In this document: one piece after another, positions 27,025-36,329 of the stretch
How positions within the stretch are numbered: the stretch's first letter is position 1
Layout: each line of letters begins with the position of its first letter
Origin: a virus
Length of the DNA: 45,211 bases
Direction: 5' to 3' (one strand)
Virus record (IMG/VR): IMGVR_UViG_3300027852_000067
Coordinates: 1-45,211 of that record
Notes under the pieces: generated by a model
What the model saw: only the letters and a program-made list of their open reading frames with translations
The model's database searches: none
Told to the model about the DNA's origin: nothing
Program-made: the position numbers and the translations under genes

Positions 27025-27538
27025 AATGCAATCTCCCTTCTATGGTTTTCCAGCCTTGCCACCTTCGCCATTCGTCAGCCAAAATATCAGGCGTGGTTCC
27101 GGTGTATTTATTGTGCCGCAATCCCATTAGTGCCAATAGCTCTGCTACCAATTCGCTGCACACAACGTTCCGACCGCGCCATGTTCCAAATTTAGCCAAA
27201 GGTGGCACCAAAAACATGGGCATCCGCCACCAGGGATACCACTGCTTGTGGTGACGGTTTTTTAACTCAATCATGGCTTCCCTGAAATGCTGGATATCAA
27301 GATCCATGTATTGAGCAACGATGATCTTCTGGCCGTCATAGGCTTTCAGATGTCCTTGCTTAATGCTCCACAATGCCTCGTATGTATTACCACGTGAGCT
27401 TTCAATTATTCCGGAATGGCTGTACGTGCTTTCACCGTCACGGCTCCAAAACCACTGGTTGGCATTTATTAGCCTGCCAAGTAACATTGGGTTCCGCGTT
27501 CCGAACATCATGCCTGGCTTTAATTTTATAGGTTCCAT
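26993..27538 (-). CDS. Permuted papain-fold (NlpC/P60-type) cysteine peptidase
   Basis: 181 residues. The order of catalytic residues is His first (YSHSGIIES, about His41) and Cys later (NVVCSELVAELL, about Cys127), as in circularly permuted NlpC/P60 enzymes such as YiiX-type amidases. No signal peptide is seen. It lies in the lysis region next to an M23-like protein. Probably hydrolyses peptidoglycan stem peptides, as an endolysin or virion lysin. It overlaps the preceding secreted-protein gene. Confidence 0.7.
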   Translation of the reverse strand: MEPIKLKPGMMFGTRNPMLLGRLINANQWFWSRDGESTYSHSGIIESSRGNTYEALWSIKQGHLKAYDGQKIIVAQYMDLDIQHFREAMIELKNRHHKQWYPWWRMPMFLVPPLAKFGTWRGRNVVCSELVAELLALMGLRHNKYTGTTPDILADEWRRWQGWKTIEGRLHYEKVNKFFID

Positions 27539-27555
27539 TAAAGCGCCTCATTGAA

Positions 27556-27699
27556 CTAAAATGTTTTGTCGTATCTGCGCCTAGCACGTGTAATTTGGTT
27601 TTTAATCCATTTAATAGTTCTATTTTTATTCCTAGTCCGTAGACTCTCTTTTCGCCAGAAAAACCAATTTGCTTCACTTTTGCACATAGGCTTAGACAT
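27556..27699 (-). CDS. Small basic protein
   Basis: 47 residues rich in Arg/Lys/Asn with a WFFWRKES patch. ATG at 27699 overlaps the stop of the M23-like gene (TAATG) with GGAGG upstream. Small basic proteins in lysis clusters sometimes bind the envelope; no specific role can be claimed. Confidence 0.6.
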   Translation of the reverse strand: MSKPMCKSEANWFFWRKESLRTRNKNRTIKWIKNQITRARRRYDKTF

Positions 27700-28192
27700 T
27701 ATTGCCTCCAAATATTAATGGATTAATCATGATACGGAAATCCAAGTGCGCCTTCATCTTGTGGCTGTACCGCTCCCGGATATCATCAAGGGAGCCAATA
27801 AGCTGCCCTTGAGAAAGATCCGGCGCCAGCCCCTCGAATGGCAAAACATACCTGAGCTGGATAATTAACCTTCCGCTGTTTGCCAATAACTCCATTCCAG
27901 TATATTTGGGGTTATTTTCGTACACATTGAAATATCGCAATATTTTTGCATCACACGGGCTTACTAGTTCCGCCCCGGGCTTGTCTTCAATATCTATCGC
28001 AAGGTGATAGCTTCCGGCCCGCTTCGCTCCAAACTTTCCCGAGCCCTCAGTATCCATCCTCAAGCGCCAATGGCCTAGGGGAGATATGATTTCAGAGCTA
28101 TCCGGCCTTATGGCTTTCTCAATATGCTTCATGCCAGATTGTATTATCGCAAAGCCGTTCCTTATTTCATGTTGTGTTTTAGGCGGTATCAT
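27692..28192 (-). CDS. M23-like peptidase fold, candidate endolysin
   Basis: 166 residues. The pattern SYHLAIDIEDKPGAELVSPCDAKI has H-x3-D (about His63, Asp67) and the end has AHLDFRI (about His149, Asp151), matching the two M23 metal-site motifs H-x(3)-D and H-x-H. The second histidine is replaced by Asp. Beta-strand spacing fits the LytM/M23 barrel. Enzyme activity is uncertain because of the changed residue. It lies between a membrane protein and a papain-fold lysin. Confidence 0.6.
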   Translation of the reverse strand: MIPPKTQHEIRNGFAIIQSGMKHIEKAIRPDSSEIISPLGHWRLRMDTEGSGKFGAKRAGSYHLAIDIEDKPGAELVSPCDAKILRYFNVYENNPKYTGMELLANSGRLIIQLRYVLPFEGLAPDLSQGQLIGSLDDIRERYSHKMKAHLDFRIMINPLIFGGNNV

Positions 28193-28291
28193 AATTATCC
28201 CCCATCTACCGTTTTCGGCCTATAGCAATGTACCTATTTTGGCTTTAAAGCCCGTGTCGTGGCGCTCAGGGCTTCGCGTCCTATCGTGCTG

Positions 28292-28531
28292 CTATGTAAG
28301 CACTTTCCGAACTACCACTCCCAAAACGATGAGGCCCACTGCCCACATCCCCCCGAATATCAGATATATTCGCTTAATGGCATTGTCTGAAAGCGCCTGC
28401 TTCGTAACAAGGCCATTTTTCCCGTTCCCCATGACGCAGGTCACGAGTTTTTTAACATCCACTTTTATTTCAGCCGTATCTTTCTGTAAAAGAGCCAAGT
28501 CAACTTCGTGCCTGCATGTATGCTCAGTCAT
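28292..28531 (-). CDS. Membrane-anchored XhlA-like protein
   Basis: 79 residues. Residues 8-40 form a heptad helix (LALLQKDTAEIKVDVKKLV); residues 55-78 are one transmembrane helix (IYLIFGGMWAVGLIVLGVVVRKVL). This is the design of haemolysin XhlA-like phage proteins that help lysis. GGCGGGATAAA lies before the ATG. Suggested holin partner or antiholin. Confidence 0.65.
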   Translation of the reverse strand: MTEHTCRHEVDLALLQKDTAEIKVDVKKLVTCVMGNGKNGLVTKQALSDNAIKRIYLIFGGMWAVGLIVLGVVVRKVLT

Positions 28532-28558
28532 TTTTTATCCCGCCAAAATTGTGATTGT

Positions 28559-30676
28559 TTATTGTGCCTCTACCGCAATTCCGCCTGCTTTATGCTCCCA
28601 ATCGGGAGCGCCTACTTGGTGTAACACATTACATCCTGGTGTAGCTGGTGCCTGGCCACAGTCAGATGAATCATCCTCAATATCTATTGAGTCAGATGCC
28701 GCACCGATAGAACACCCCGTAGAGGCATTTAATATAAAAACAACGGCCTCTGGTGCTTCGCAATATCCATCGCCACTTACTGGTGTAACAATTAGGTTTT
28801 TTGGCAACTCCGCAAATGCCCAAGTACCGTCCCCGGAATCCGTGTAGTCTGTTGTGAATGTGGCAGTTCCCCCGCGAATATACGTACCGCTCTCCCCTCC
28901 GGTGCATTCGGGACACGTAATTTGGAATGTTCCCGTATCTGGGCCGGTCTCACTTGCACTGGCATCTGTGGCAGTGATATTGACCAAAACAACATATTCT
29001 TCGGCTCCAATGTCAGGCGCAGAACCATAAAGAACTCTGGTTCCGTCTGAATCCTTATAAAGCCAAACATCGTCAGCATCGTTCCTGTTGATTGATCCGG
29101 CTAGTGTAATCGTGTTTGTGTCATAATTAATAGATGAGATTTGGACGGAATTAGTTACTGTATTAACAGCCAGATAGTCCGCATCCACATTATCAACTCC
29201 GTTTCCATCCTGAAAATATAGTGCATTGTCAACGATTAAGGATGTGCCCGTTCCAGTATCGGAACTGTCCACAAATGTTAGGCTCGATCCGACATCTATG
29301 CAAGTAGATGAGCTTTGCAATCCGAAATCGTTTGCCTGCCTATCGACAAATAATGGATCAACTATAAGCCCGTGTTCCTCGTGAGTCGTAGCCGCATAAA
29401 GTGATGCCCTCGTGTAACCAGTGGACCCATAAAGAATACTCCCACCTGCCGTAACGTAATTATTATAGTCATACACGAGATTCGGGTTTGGCAGGTTGTA
29501 GTCAGTGAAATCATAATCAGTATTCGCGTCAAAAATACTGTTCACGACTCCCACTTGACCGTCAGGCCACCACATGAAATAAATGCCGTATGTGTTTTCA
29601 ATATAAACATTATTGTACGCGGATAAATTCGTGAATCCCGGCGGGTCCGGAGAGTATCTGCTGGGCCTCAAACCTCTTTGATTATCACGGAAAATGCAAT
29701 ATCTGACAATTACATCTTCGGCGGAGCTACCTGAACCCGCAATGGCAACACCGTCTTTATTGCCCGAAATAGTGCAGTTTTCGACCGTCACCCCGCTGCT
29801 TCCCATATGGATAACGACACCAGCTCCGCCTCCTGTGACACTGGCAGCATGCCCTGAGATTGTGCTGTTCCTTACTACACCATCGACAACTTGCTTTATG
29901 TCGAGACCGTCCTCTTTATTGTCGTAAATATTGCAATCATCGACTAGGAATCCTGTGCATGCAACATTGTCCCCTATTTGTATTCCATCCTCGGTATAAG
30001 ATTCGTATATGCTGCAACCAACAAATGAGATATAATTGTTGTTTCCCGGAGTTACACCATCACCTTTTCTGATATTCACATTCCCGCCAGCCTGACTAGA
30101 TGGGTTGCTTAACGATCCGCAATGGTAAATGTCAGTGTCCTCGATTAAGAAATAGTGGCAATTTCCGTCAAGCCAAAGCCCAACTCCTCCTGCAGGATCA
30201 GCTTCGGGGGAACTTTTGTATTGAAAATCCTTGATAACGCAATCACTGATCGTAATATGTTCTGAATTCCTAAACCTAAAAGCACCGTGAACTAGAAAAT
30301 CACCATCAAAAATTATATTTTCTATCGAAATATAGTCAACTCCGTCTTGCAGCCAAAGCATTGCGGAGTACCAAGTGTACGAAATAGTGGCCTGTTCGCC
30401 GGTATATGATTTGTAAGTAATTACATTTCCGGATGTTCCGGAATTTGCAGGAGCGATACTGTTTTCCAGATATGTCCCCTGCCTTATATGGACAGTATCA
30501 CCAGCCGATGCGGTATCTGCTGCTTTTTGTATGGTACACCAAGGAGTTGCCAATGCCGTGCCGTTATTGCTATCATTACATGCGCCCCCGATGGAATCTT
30601 TATCGACATAATAATCCGTAGCGAACACAAGCACCGGAAGCCCTAAGAATATAAATACAAATATTAGATATTTCAT
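28559..30676 (-). CDS. Secreted right-handed beta-helix protein (tail spike-like)
   Basis: 705 residues from the ATG at 30676, 4 bases after the stop of the previous gene; an in-frame ATG at 30727 precedes the signal-peptide start. Residues 1-20 are a signal peptide (KYLIFVFIFLGLPVLVFA). TDYYVDKDS and PWCTIQKAADTASAGDTVHI follow, as in DUF1565 and NosD-like beta-helices. Repeated strands with N/D/G turns run to about 480; then a Calx-beta-like or Ig-like end. Presumably a depolymerase or adhesin of the virion or of the host surface. It overlaps nothing and is followed by the XhlA-like gene. Confidence 0.75.
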   Translation of the reverse strand: MKYLIFVFIFLGLPVLVFATDYYVDKDSIGGACNDSNNGTALATPWCTIQKAADTASAGDTVHIRQGTYLENSIAPANSGTSGNVITYKSYTGEQATISYTWYSAMLWLQDGVDYISIENIIFDGDFLVHGAFRFRNSEHITISDCVIKDFQYKSSPEADPAGGVGLWLDGNCHYFLIEDTDIYHCGSLSNPSSQAGGNVNIRKGDGVTPGNNNYISFVGCSIYESYTEDGIQIGDNVACTGFLVDDCNIYDNKEDGLDIKQVVDGVVRNSTISGHAASVTGGGAGVVIHMGSSGVTVENCTISGNKDGVAIAGSGSSAEDVIVRYCIFRDNQRGLRPSRYSPDPPGFTNLSAYNNVYIENTYGIYFMWWPDGQVGVVNSIFDANTDYDFTDYNLPNPNLVYDYNNYVTAGGSILYGSTGYTRASLYAATTHEEHGLIVDPLFVDRQANDFGLQSSSTCIDVGSSLTFVDSSDTGTGTSLIVDNALYFQDGNGVDNVDADYLAVNTVTNSVQISSINYDTNTITLAGSINRNDADDVWLYKDSDGTRVLYGSAPDIGAEEYVVLVNITATDASASETGPDTGTFQITCPECTGGESGTYIRGGTATFTTDYTDSGDGTWAFAELPKNLIVTPVSGDGYCEAPEAVVFILNASTGCSIGAASDSIDIEDDSSDCGQAPATPGCNVLHQVGAPDWEHKAGGIAVEAQ

Positions 30677-30680
30677 CACA

Positions 30681-31253
30681 TCACTCACACACGACCACAT
30701 AGCGGTCCACATCGTTTTGCTCTCCACTATCAGCTACAACAAATGTAGCCGGCCATGACCCATACGTTTCAGTATCCCATTTATGGCCACCACCAGAACC
30801 TGCTGATCTGAATTGGTTATTGCCGGTGCCGCACCACACCGCAATCCAATAATCTGTGCTACCGGATAATGTTGGTTTTGTCCCCGAATAAGTGAACGTA
30901 TTCACGGCGCTATCTGTCGGGTCTGCGATTTCATCCGTAGCACTATTTGCGACTAAGGAATCCGGACTCCCCCCGCTTTCTGTGTATATCGCGCACTTTG
31001 TCTCGTTGTCAGACGTGCCCATATTTACATTAATGCTCTGAACTTCACCCCCGGCACCAGATATCGTTACCTGATAAGCGTATATGTAATTAGCGTACAT
31101 GGTTGCGTCAGGTGTGCCAAGCGATGTGTCGCCATAATCATTATTGACGCATGTTCCGCCGCCAAGTATGGTGACATGCAAGCCGGCAGGGGCATAAGGC
31201 ACACCAACCGATGTCAAGCAAAGCAAAAACAATATGCCAAGATATGTTTTCAT
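30681..31253 (-). CDS. Secreted beta-sandwich protein
   Basis: 190 residues from the ATG at 31253 (GGAGGATTA). Residues 1-22 are a signal peptide (KTYLGILFLLCLTSVG). The mature part has Ser/Thr/Gly-rich strands (VQSINVNMGTSDNETKCAIYTESGGSPDSLV), a carbohydrate-binding-like or choice-of-anchor pattern. It is placed between two large fibre proteins. Role likely binding. Confidence 0.68.
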   Translation of the reverse strand: MKTYLGILFLLCLTSVGVPYAPAGLHVTILGGGTCVNNDYGDTSLGTPDATMYANYIYAYQVTISGAGGEVQSINVNMGTSDNETKCAIYTESGGSPDSLVANSATDEIADPTDSAVNTFTYSGTKPTLSGSTDYWIAVWCGTGNNQFRSAGSGGGHKWDTETYGSWPATFVVADSGEQNDVDRYVVVCE

Positions 31254-31254
31254 A

Positions 31255-34200
31255 TTAATCCTCCTCAGCATGGAAAATAAGAGAAAATGTGCATATTACG
31301 TTTGAATCTGTTGGATCTGCACCGAAGCCGATATAAACAAATTGCCCCGCCGCAACCGCAGCACCTGCATTAATATTTGCGTCGGTATCCTCTGAAGCAA
31401 CCCCGCTTGTGGTATCAATCACATCCATTACGGCGGCATTGGCAAGCCCTATCTGCGCATCTGCACGCTTTAGGTCTGCATCAAGCTCCGTGGTTGGATC
31501 TTTATTGTAACTTATATTCCACTCATCAATAATGATTCCGTTTGGGTAAAGGTCTGCTTCAACAGTAAAAAGTGGTACAGTCCTATTAGTGCTTTCCTGG
31601 TCATACATATAGGCAGGGTCAAAGGTAATTGTCACCATGTCAAGAACACTTTTCGTTACTTCCCCTGCAACTTCACCACCAGCACCCATATCATAGGATA
31701 TTCTGTCTTCATCCCCTCGGATATGTACTTGTCCGTCCGTTGCTAGAGTTCCATCTGCGCTTTCATCGAATGGCAAAACAAGTGAGCCAATGGCAAGTGT
31801 GGTCGGATCACTCATGCCAACATTCAGGCTTTCACATATCCAACGTGTGCCATCCCAGGTAAAAAGCAAGAGAGTTATTTGGCTTGCGCTACCTGTGAAA
31901 TCAACATTTGCATTTCCTTCGATGTTTGCGTTTGAACTGAAATCTATAGTTGTATCTGCGTCATCAACCCGAAGGATGAACCAGTCCCCGGCTGTAAACT
32001 CTGAGTGGTCGTCTGTGTCATCAAAATCCGTGATAGTAGTTGCCCCGGTATTCGCAGTCTGCCAGAACCGGGCAACGCTTGTTCCACCATTGGTCACGTC
32101 TGGCGTAGCGTCTGCGTCCCCGAATGACTGCATGGTCTCTCCTTCGGTTAGCCGTGCTACATCTGCCAAGGCTTGGTCAATACCATACAAGTGTGCCGTC
32201 AAATCATCCACGCTGTCTGCTTGTGCTGGCGTTGTTGCAGGCGTAGAATTAGATGGCGTCCAAGTAATTTCCACTTTGTCACCGTCTATAGCATCATCCC
32301 CTCCGTCTATATGCTCTGAGGCGTGTGTTTCTTCTTCAAGATCTGCCGTAACGTCTGTCCCGGCGTTCTGATCAGTAATCTGTTCGGCAAGTATCATGCC
32401 TGCATACGTATTCCATGAAACCCCATCCCATCTTAGGCTGGAACTCTGCCCTAACGTATTAAACACAATATCAGGACAATTCGCGCAAGTAGTATCTGTC
32501 ATGGCAACCGTCACTGTATCGTCACTGTCTATGTCTGCATAGGCTATCAGGTGGACTATTTGCCCTGCGTATTCACCATCCTGGAGGTCTATGGTGTCAT
32601 TATCACTGTCGTTGTCGCCGTCAAGCAGAATGGTTTGCATAGTCAATGGGTCTGTAATATCGGCCTCTGTCGTGAATGCAAAGGTTATCGTTTCGTCTAG
32701 CCCGATATTTCCGGAACAGTAAGCGCCTGTTGGGGATACAAGGCTGATATCCGTATCGTTATTGTCCCAACAATGGTTGTTTCTAAGCAATATGTCCGTG
32801 ACCGCCGTGTTGTTCCCTATATAAATTCCATAATCCTGATCGGCCCCTGAACACTGGTTGCCTTCAATAATAACATTGTCAATTAAAGATGAACTATGCG
32901 GTAAAGTTATACCTGATTTTGTTCCTCCTGCGCCACCGTTGTCTTTGCATTGATTATTTGAAATTATAATATCTTCTGCGTAATATAGCGCAATTCCATT
33001 AGTCACAGAATCGTGGATATTATTATATATTACCGAAACGTCTTTTACAGGATAACTTGAAGTTCCGGATAGCTGTATCGCGTTTGATCCAGCAGTATCA
33101 ACTTCAACATTTGCTATTGTTCCGTTTCTAGCACTAAACCTGACATGAGAAGCCGCTGTGTCATCTAACACAATTCCTTGGCCTACTGAGTCAACAATTT
33201 TGCCATTCGATATTCCAAATCCATCTAATGTTTCCAGATGGATAGCATCATCACCATTTGTATCAAAGTAAAAATCATCTAAATAAACAGCTTCAGCGTT
33301 AGAAGAACATGCAAAACCAAAACTTGTCGTATTGTCAGCCTGAACATTCACATAATGAACATCGCGCAATCTGTTGGTATCACTCGTGGCGTCAAGTCGA
33401 TTAGCATTATTGCTGACACCAGTTGCATCAACATTTGATATTTCTAACCCGTCAACATAGATATGCTGGATTATTCCACCACCAACTGTGCTATTATTGT
33501 TGATCGTAAAAGCAGCAGAAGAACACCCAGTCTCAATTTTCATCCGGTCAATATAGATAAATTCACAAGTGCTATTCTCCCCCGGCCTGACCCTGAATGC
33601 ATGCACATCGCCATCATGCAACCATATATCATGAATTCTGATATCATCCGAATCTCCTGTAACTTCGAGACATAATGAGCTTGCACGCGCTGCGGATTGA
33701 CCGTCTATTTTATATCCGCCAGTTTCAAAATTAGTGCAATCGTTTATGAGAACAGCCTTGCCATCGGCCTGCAAATCAAGAATGGTTGTCCAGTCGTCAG
33801 CAAGCAGGAAACCATTATCCACTCCGGTTATCGCATCGGCAATATCATAGGTAACGCCTGATAATAGCTTGACTTTCCCACAAGCATCTAAGCCAGATTG
33901 AATCTGGACGTTGTCAGCCGTCCCGTCCACATTAAACCATTCCGCGCAAGCTACTGTTTCTTCAGGTAAAGTTAAGGTGCCCGTGTCAGTGTCGTCTATC
34001 CAGTAAAAAGGGGCTGTTGGAGCAAGGGAGTTAATGGCGAGGTTATATGTCACCCGGTCTATCACATTCCCCGGCGTAGGCAGGATCGTCACCTCAGCAT
34101 CGAAAGAGACTGATTCATCCATTGTGACGGCTTCATCAATTTTCAATAGAACGTCAGTTCCTAAAGCATTTAAGATAGTTGCAGCAGCAGCTAAATCAGC

Positions 34201-34410
34201 AAAAGCATCATCTGACAACTTATACTTATCAGACGCCATAAGATTAGAAACGGTTATCTTCTTACTTGTTCCGCCGTCATTGATATACATCTCATCCGTG
34301 CTGGCAGGCGCTTCATCAAGCTCAGTTAGATCACTCAACTTAGTGCTGGCAGCGTACCCGTCAGATGCAACCATAAAAAAAGCAATCAGCATAAATAATA
34401 ATTTTCTCAT
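31255..34410 (-). CDS. Giant secreted tail fibre / spike with beta-helix
   Basis: 1051 residues. Residues 1-21 are a signal peptide (RKLLFMLIAFFMVASDGYAAS). The segment KLSDLTELDEAPASTDEMYINDGGTSKKITVSNL is the usual start of phage fibre repeat regions. From about 170 to 560 there is a right-handed beta-helix with turn pattern VENCTIS-like units (SDDIRIHDIWLHDGD, ISNNQCKDNGG, IIEGNQCSGADQDYG). A C-terminal region of about 300 residues carries trimer-like beta domains and an end domain. Likely a receptor-binding protein or polysaccharide lyase. Start has a ribosome site GGGGAAGAA. Confidence 0.75.
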   Translation of the reverse strand: MRKLLFMLIAFFMVASDGYAASTKLSDLTELDEAPASTDEMYINDGGTSKKITVSNLMASDKYKLSDDAFADLAAAATILNALGTDVLLKIDEAVTMDESVSFDAEVTILPTPGNVIDRVTYNLAINSLAPTAPFYWIDDTDTGTLTLPEETVACAEWFNVDGTADNVQIQSGLDACGKVKLLSGVTYDIADAITGVDNGFLLADDWTTILDLQADGKAVLINDCTNFETGGYKIDGQSAARASSLCLEVTGDSDDIRIHDIWLHDGDVHAFRVRPGENSTCEFIYIDRMKIETGCSSAAFTINNNSTVGGGIIQHIYVDGLEISNVDATGVSNNANRLDATSDTNRLRDVHYVNVQADNTTSFGFACSSNAEAVYLDDFYFDTNGDDAIHLETLDGFGISNGKIVDSVGQGIVLDDTAASHVRFSARNGTIANVEVDTAGSNAIQLSGTSSYPVKDVSVIYNNIHDSVTNGIALYYAEDIIISNNQCKDNGGAGGTKSGITLPHSSSLIDNVIIEGNQCSGADQDYGIYIGNNTAVTDILLRNNHCWDNNDTDISLVSPTGAYCSGNIGLDETITFAFTTEADITDPLTMQTILLDGDNDSDNDTIDLQDGEYAGQIVHLIAYADIDSDDTVTVAMTDTTCANCPDIVFNTLGQSSSLRWDGVSWNTYAGMILAEQITDQNAGTDVTADLEEETHASEHIDGGDDAIDGDKVEITWTPSNSTPATTPAQADSVDDLTAHLYGIDQALADVARLTEGETMQSFGDADATPDVTNGGTSVARFWQTANTGATTITDFDDTDDHSEFTAGDWFILRVDDADTTIDFSSNANIEGNANVDFTGSASQITLLLFTWDGTRWICESLNVGMSDPTTLAIGSLVLPFDESADGTLATDGQVHIRGDEDRISYDMGAGGEVAGEVTKSVLDMVTITFDPAYMYDQESTNRTVPLFTVEADLYPNGIIIDEWNISYNKDPTTELDADLKRADAQIGLANAAVMDVIDTTSGVASEDTDANINAGAAVAAGQFVYIGFGADPTDSNVICTFSLIFHAEED

Positions 34411-34655
34411 TTCTTCCCCTTATCGTCATAATCAGGTGGTAGTTCGCCTTTCCCCTTTAAGCTATCAATAGCCAATTTCCTTATTTCCTTCTGGATACTA
34501 AGCTCTTCTGTAGACGCCCCAATTATGTCCCGGCCCTGGTAGGCTTTTACCTTGGCATGGTCGGAATTGATCATGTGCTGGGTAGGATATTGCATCGCCT
34601 TAAACAGGCCTATGATATTCTTTTCCTGGTCGTAGTCCACATATAGCGTTCCCAT
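34407..34655 (-). CDS. Small helical protein between fibre genes
   Basis: 82 residues. A YVDYDQEKNIIGLFKAMQYPTQ start, a middle with a basic patch, and an EELSIQKEIRKLAIDSLKGKGELPPDYDDKGKK end. Overlaps the next gene by 4 bases. Function unknown; it may be a chaperone or an adaptor for the fibre proteins. Confidence 0.65.
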   Translation of the reverse strand: MGTLYVDYDQEKNIIGLFKAMQYPTQHMINSDHAKVKAYQGRDIIGASTEELSIQKEIRKLAIDSLKGKGELPPDYDDKGKK

Positions 34656-36316
34656 TAGTTCTTGCCCCTATCCCAAATATAGCCCTGTGTCGATATTTTG
34701 AGCGTGGTTGATCCAGTATTCGAGCGTGTCCTGACTTGAGCACTGGTATCCGTAAGAACGCGAAGCCTCGAAGCATTCCTAGTAAGAAACGCCCCCGTTA
34801 TACTGCATGATACGAGTTCTTGCAGAGGGGCGGCAGATATAGATGGCGATTCATCACTAATATTAGGGCTTGATATTCTAACTATTGCCCCTGTAGCGTG
34901 ATAGATATAAACGTTCAGGATTGCCTCAACCTCGGCTCCCGTTGGCACACCCGATAACACCCTAAGATCGGCTGTGGCGTCTTCAGTAACCTCGATGTCG
35001 AGTGCAGGATCATCCCACAAGAGAATGTCCCCTGAATGATAAAACGGAAGAATATCAGCGGTTCCATCAGTTAATACGGACCCTATCCACCTAAATTCTG
35101 TGTATCCAGTTGGTATGTTGGCCGCCGAAGTTGATGTGTCGAACCCCGCGTCTATTGTGCCGTCTGAGTCAAGCCGGATCAGGAAAAGATGATACCAAGT
35201 TGAATTTCCAACTGTCCCCGTGAACATCCCTCCCGCGTCATCACCAGATGCGAACGTGGCGTCTATCCGCTTGGTAAGTACCGAAGATAACGCAAGATTA
35301 ACCGCGTCTGTACTATCCCGTGCCCCACCTACCGCAATAGCCACATCTGCGTCAGCGTCAGTATCGTTAGACATTTGAAGTCCGGAGATCCAGCCAATAG
35401 GGAAGGGAGTTCGCCCCTGATCAGTTAGCTGAACTTCATCACCGTCTGATTCTTCCACGGCGTACAGTTCGCTTGCGCCGTCTTTGGCCTGGACAAACAC
35501 CCCCATCTGGTTAGCATCTGTGGTAGGCGCAGTGGTTTCATCCATTGTCAATAACGGGACTTCCGGCTCGTCATTATCATTAACCTTAATCATATCTACG
35601 GAGCCAGTCCCGGCCGCATTGACTGACTGCCAATATGTGTTATTGGCCCAAGACGCATTATGGCTATAGGCGAATTGTAGGTTTGTGCCATCCGAATAGA
35701 GGGTTACCGCCTCTCCGGTAGTGGTTAGAACGATAGTGGAAGATCCCCCGATGGTCTCTGCCCCGTTCGGGTCAAGAGTTAGTTGGTTCGATGCTTCAAC
35801 GAGAGTAAAAGTGATATGCCGGCCGGCACCAAGGGTAGCCGCCGCTACAAGGTCAATTTCGACATCACCCGCTGTCGTGTCCACCTCTATCAAGTCGTCA
35901 GTGGAAAGCATGGTGTATGGGGTGTCTGAATTGTCTATGGCCGTCCTGTTCCATTTGAATGCCACACCGTACCCGGTAACATTATCTATGGTCCAGTAGG
36001 TTGTGCTGGGCGGGTGTGACTCCCCCGATGGAGCGAAGACAACCGTGTAAACACCATCCAGGTATATATCCACATCGGCTACTCCATCACTTCCAAGCAC
36101 AACAGGGTTAGTATTGGCTGTGCTGAGAGCATAGTTCGAGTAAGTATCCTTCTTTGTGGTTGTGCCGTTCTCGTAAAAGAACAGTTTGTCCCCTGCCCGG
36201 GGATCTCCATTGCCGTCAAAGGCTGAAAACCGTGGGTAATTGAAGCTCTGCACGGCGTAGAGTGGTGCTGTGAATAGTAATATCGCGGTAATTATGGTAA
36301 TTATTAGTCTTTTCAT
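34655..36316 (-). CDS. Secreted tail-fibre-like protein
   Basis: 553 residues from the ATG at 36316 (AAAGGAG 7 bases upstream; the longer frame to 36394 overlaps the previous gene). Residues 1-22 are a signal peptide (KRLIITIITAILLFTAPLYA). The next domain (FNYPRFSAFDGNGDPRAGDKLFFYENGTTTKKDTYSN..) matches the N-terminal virion-binding domain of phage tail spikes. The rest is strand-rich. A signal peptide before a head-binding-type domain is odd; see the findings. Confidence 0.72.
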   Translation of the reverse strand: MKRLIITIITAILLFTAPLYAVQSFNYPRFSAFDGNGDPRAGDKLFFYENGTTTKKDTYSNYALSTANTNPVVLGSDGVADVDIYLDGVYTVVFAPSGESHPPSTTYWTIDNVTGYGVAFKWNRTAIDNSDTPYTMLSTDDLIEVDTTAGDVEIDLVAAATLGAGRHITFTLVEASNQLTLDPNGAETIGGSSTIVLTTTGEAVTLYSDGTNLQFAYSHNASWANNTYWQSVNAAGTGSVDMIKVNDNDEPEVPLLTMDETTAPTTDANQMGVFVQAKDGASELYAVEESDGDEVQLTDQGRTPFPIGWISGLQMSNDTDADADVAIAVGGARDSTDAVNLALSSVLTKRIDATFASGDDAGGMFTGTVGNSTWYHLFLIRLDSDGTIDAGFDTSTSAANIPTGYTEFRWIGSVLTDGTADILPFYHSGDILLWDDPALDIEVTEDATADLRVLSGVPTGAEVEAILNVYIYHATGAIVRISSPNISDESPSISAAPLQELVSCSITGAFLTRNASRLRVLTDTSAQVRTRSNTGSTTLKISTQGYIWDRGKN

Positions 36317-36329
36317 TGTTGCCGCTCCT

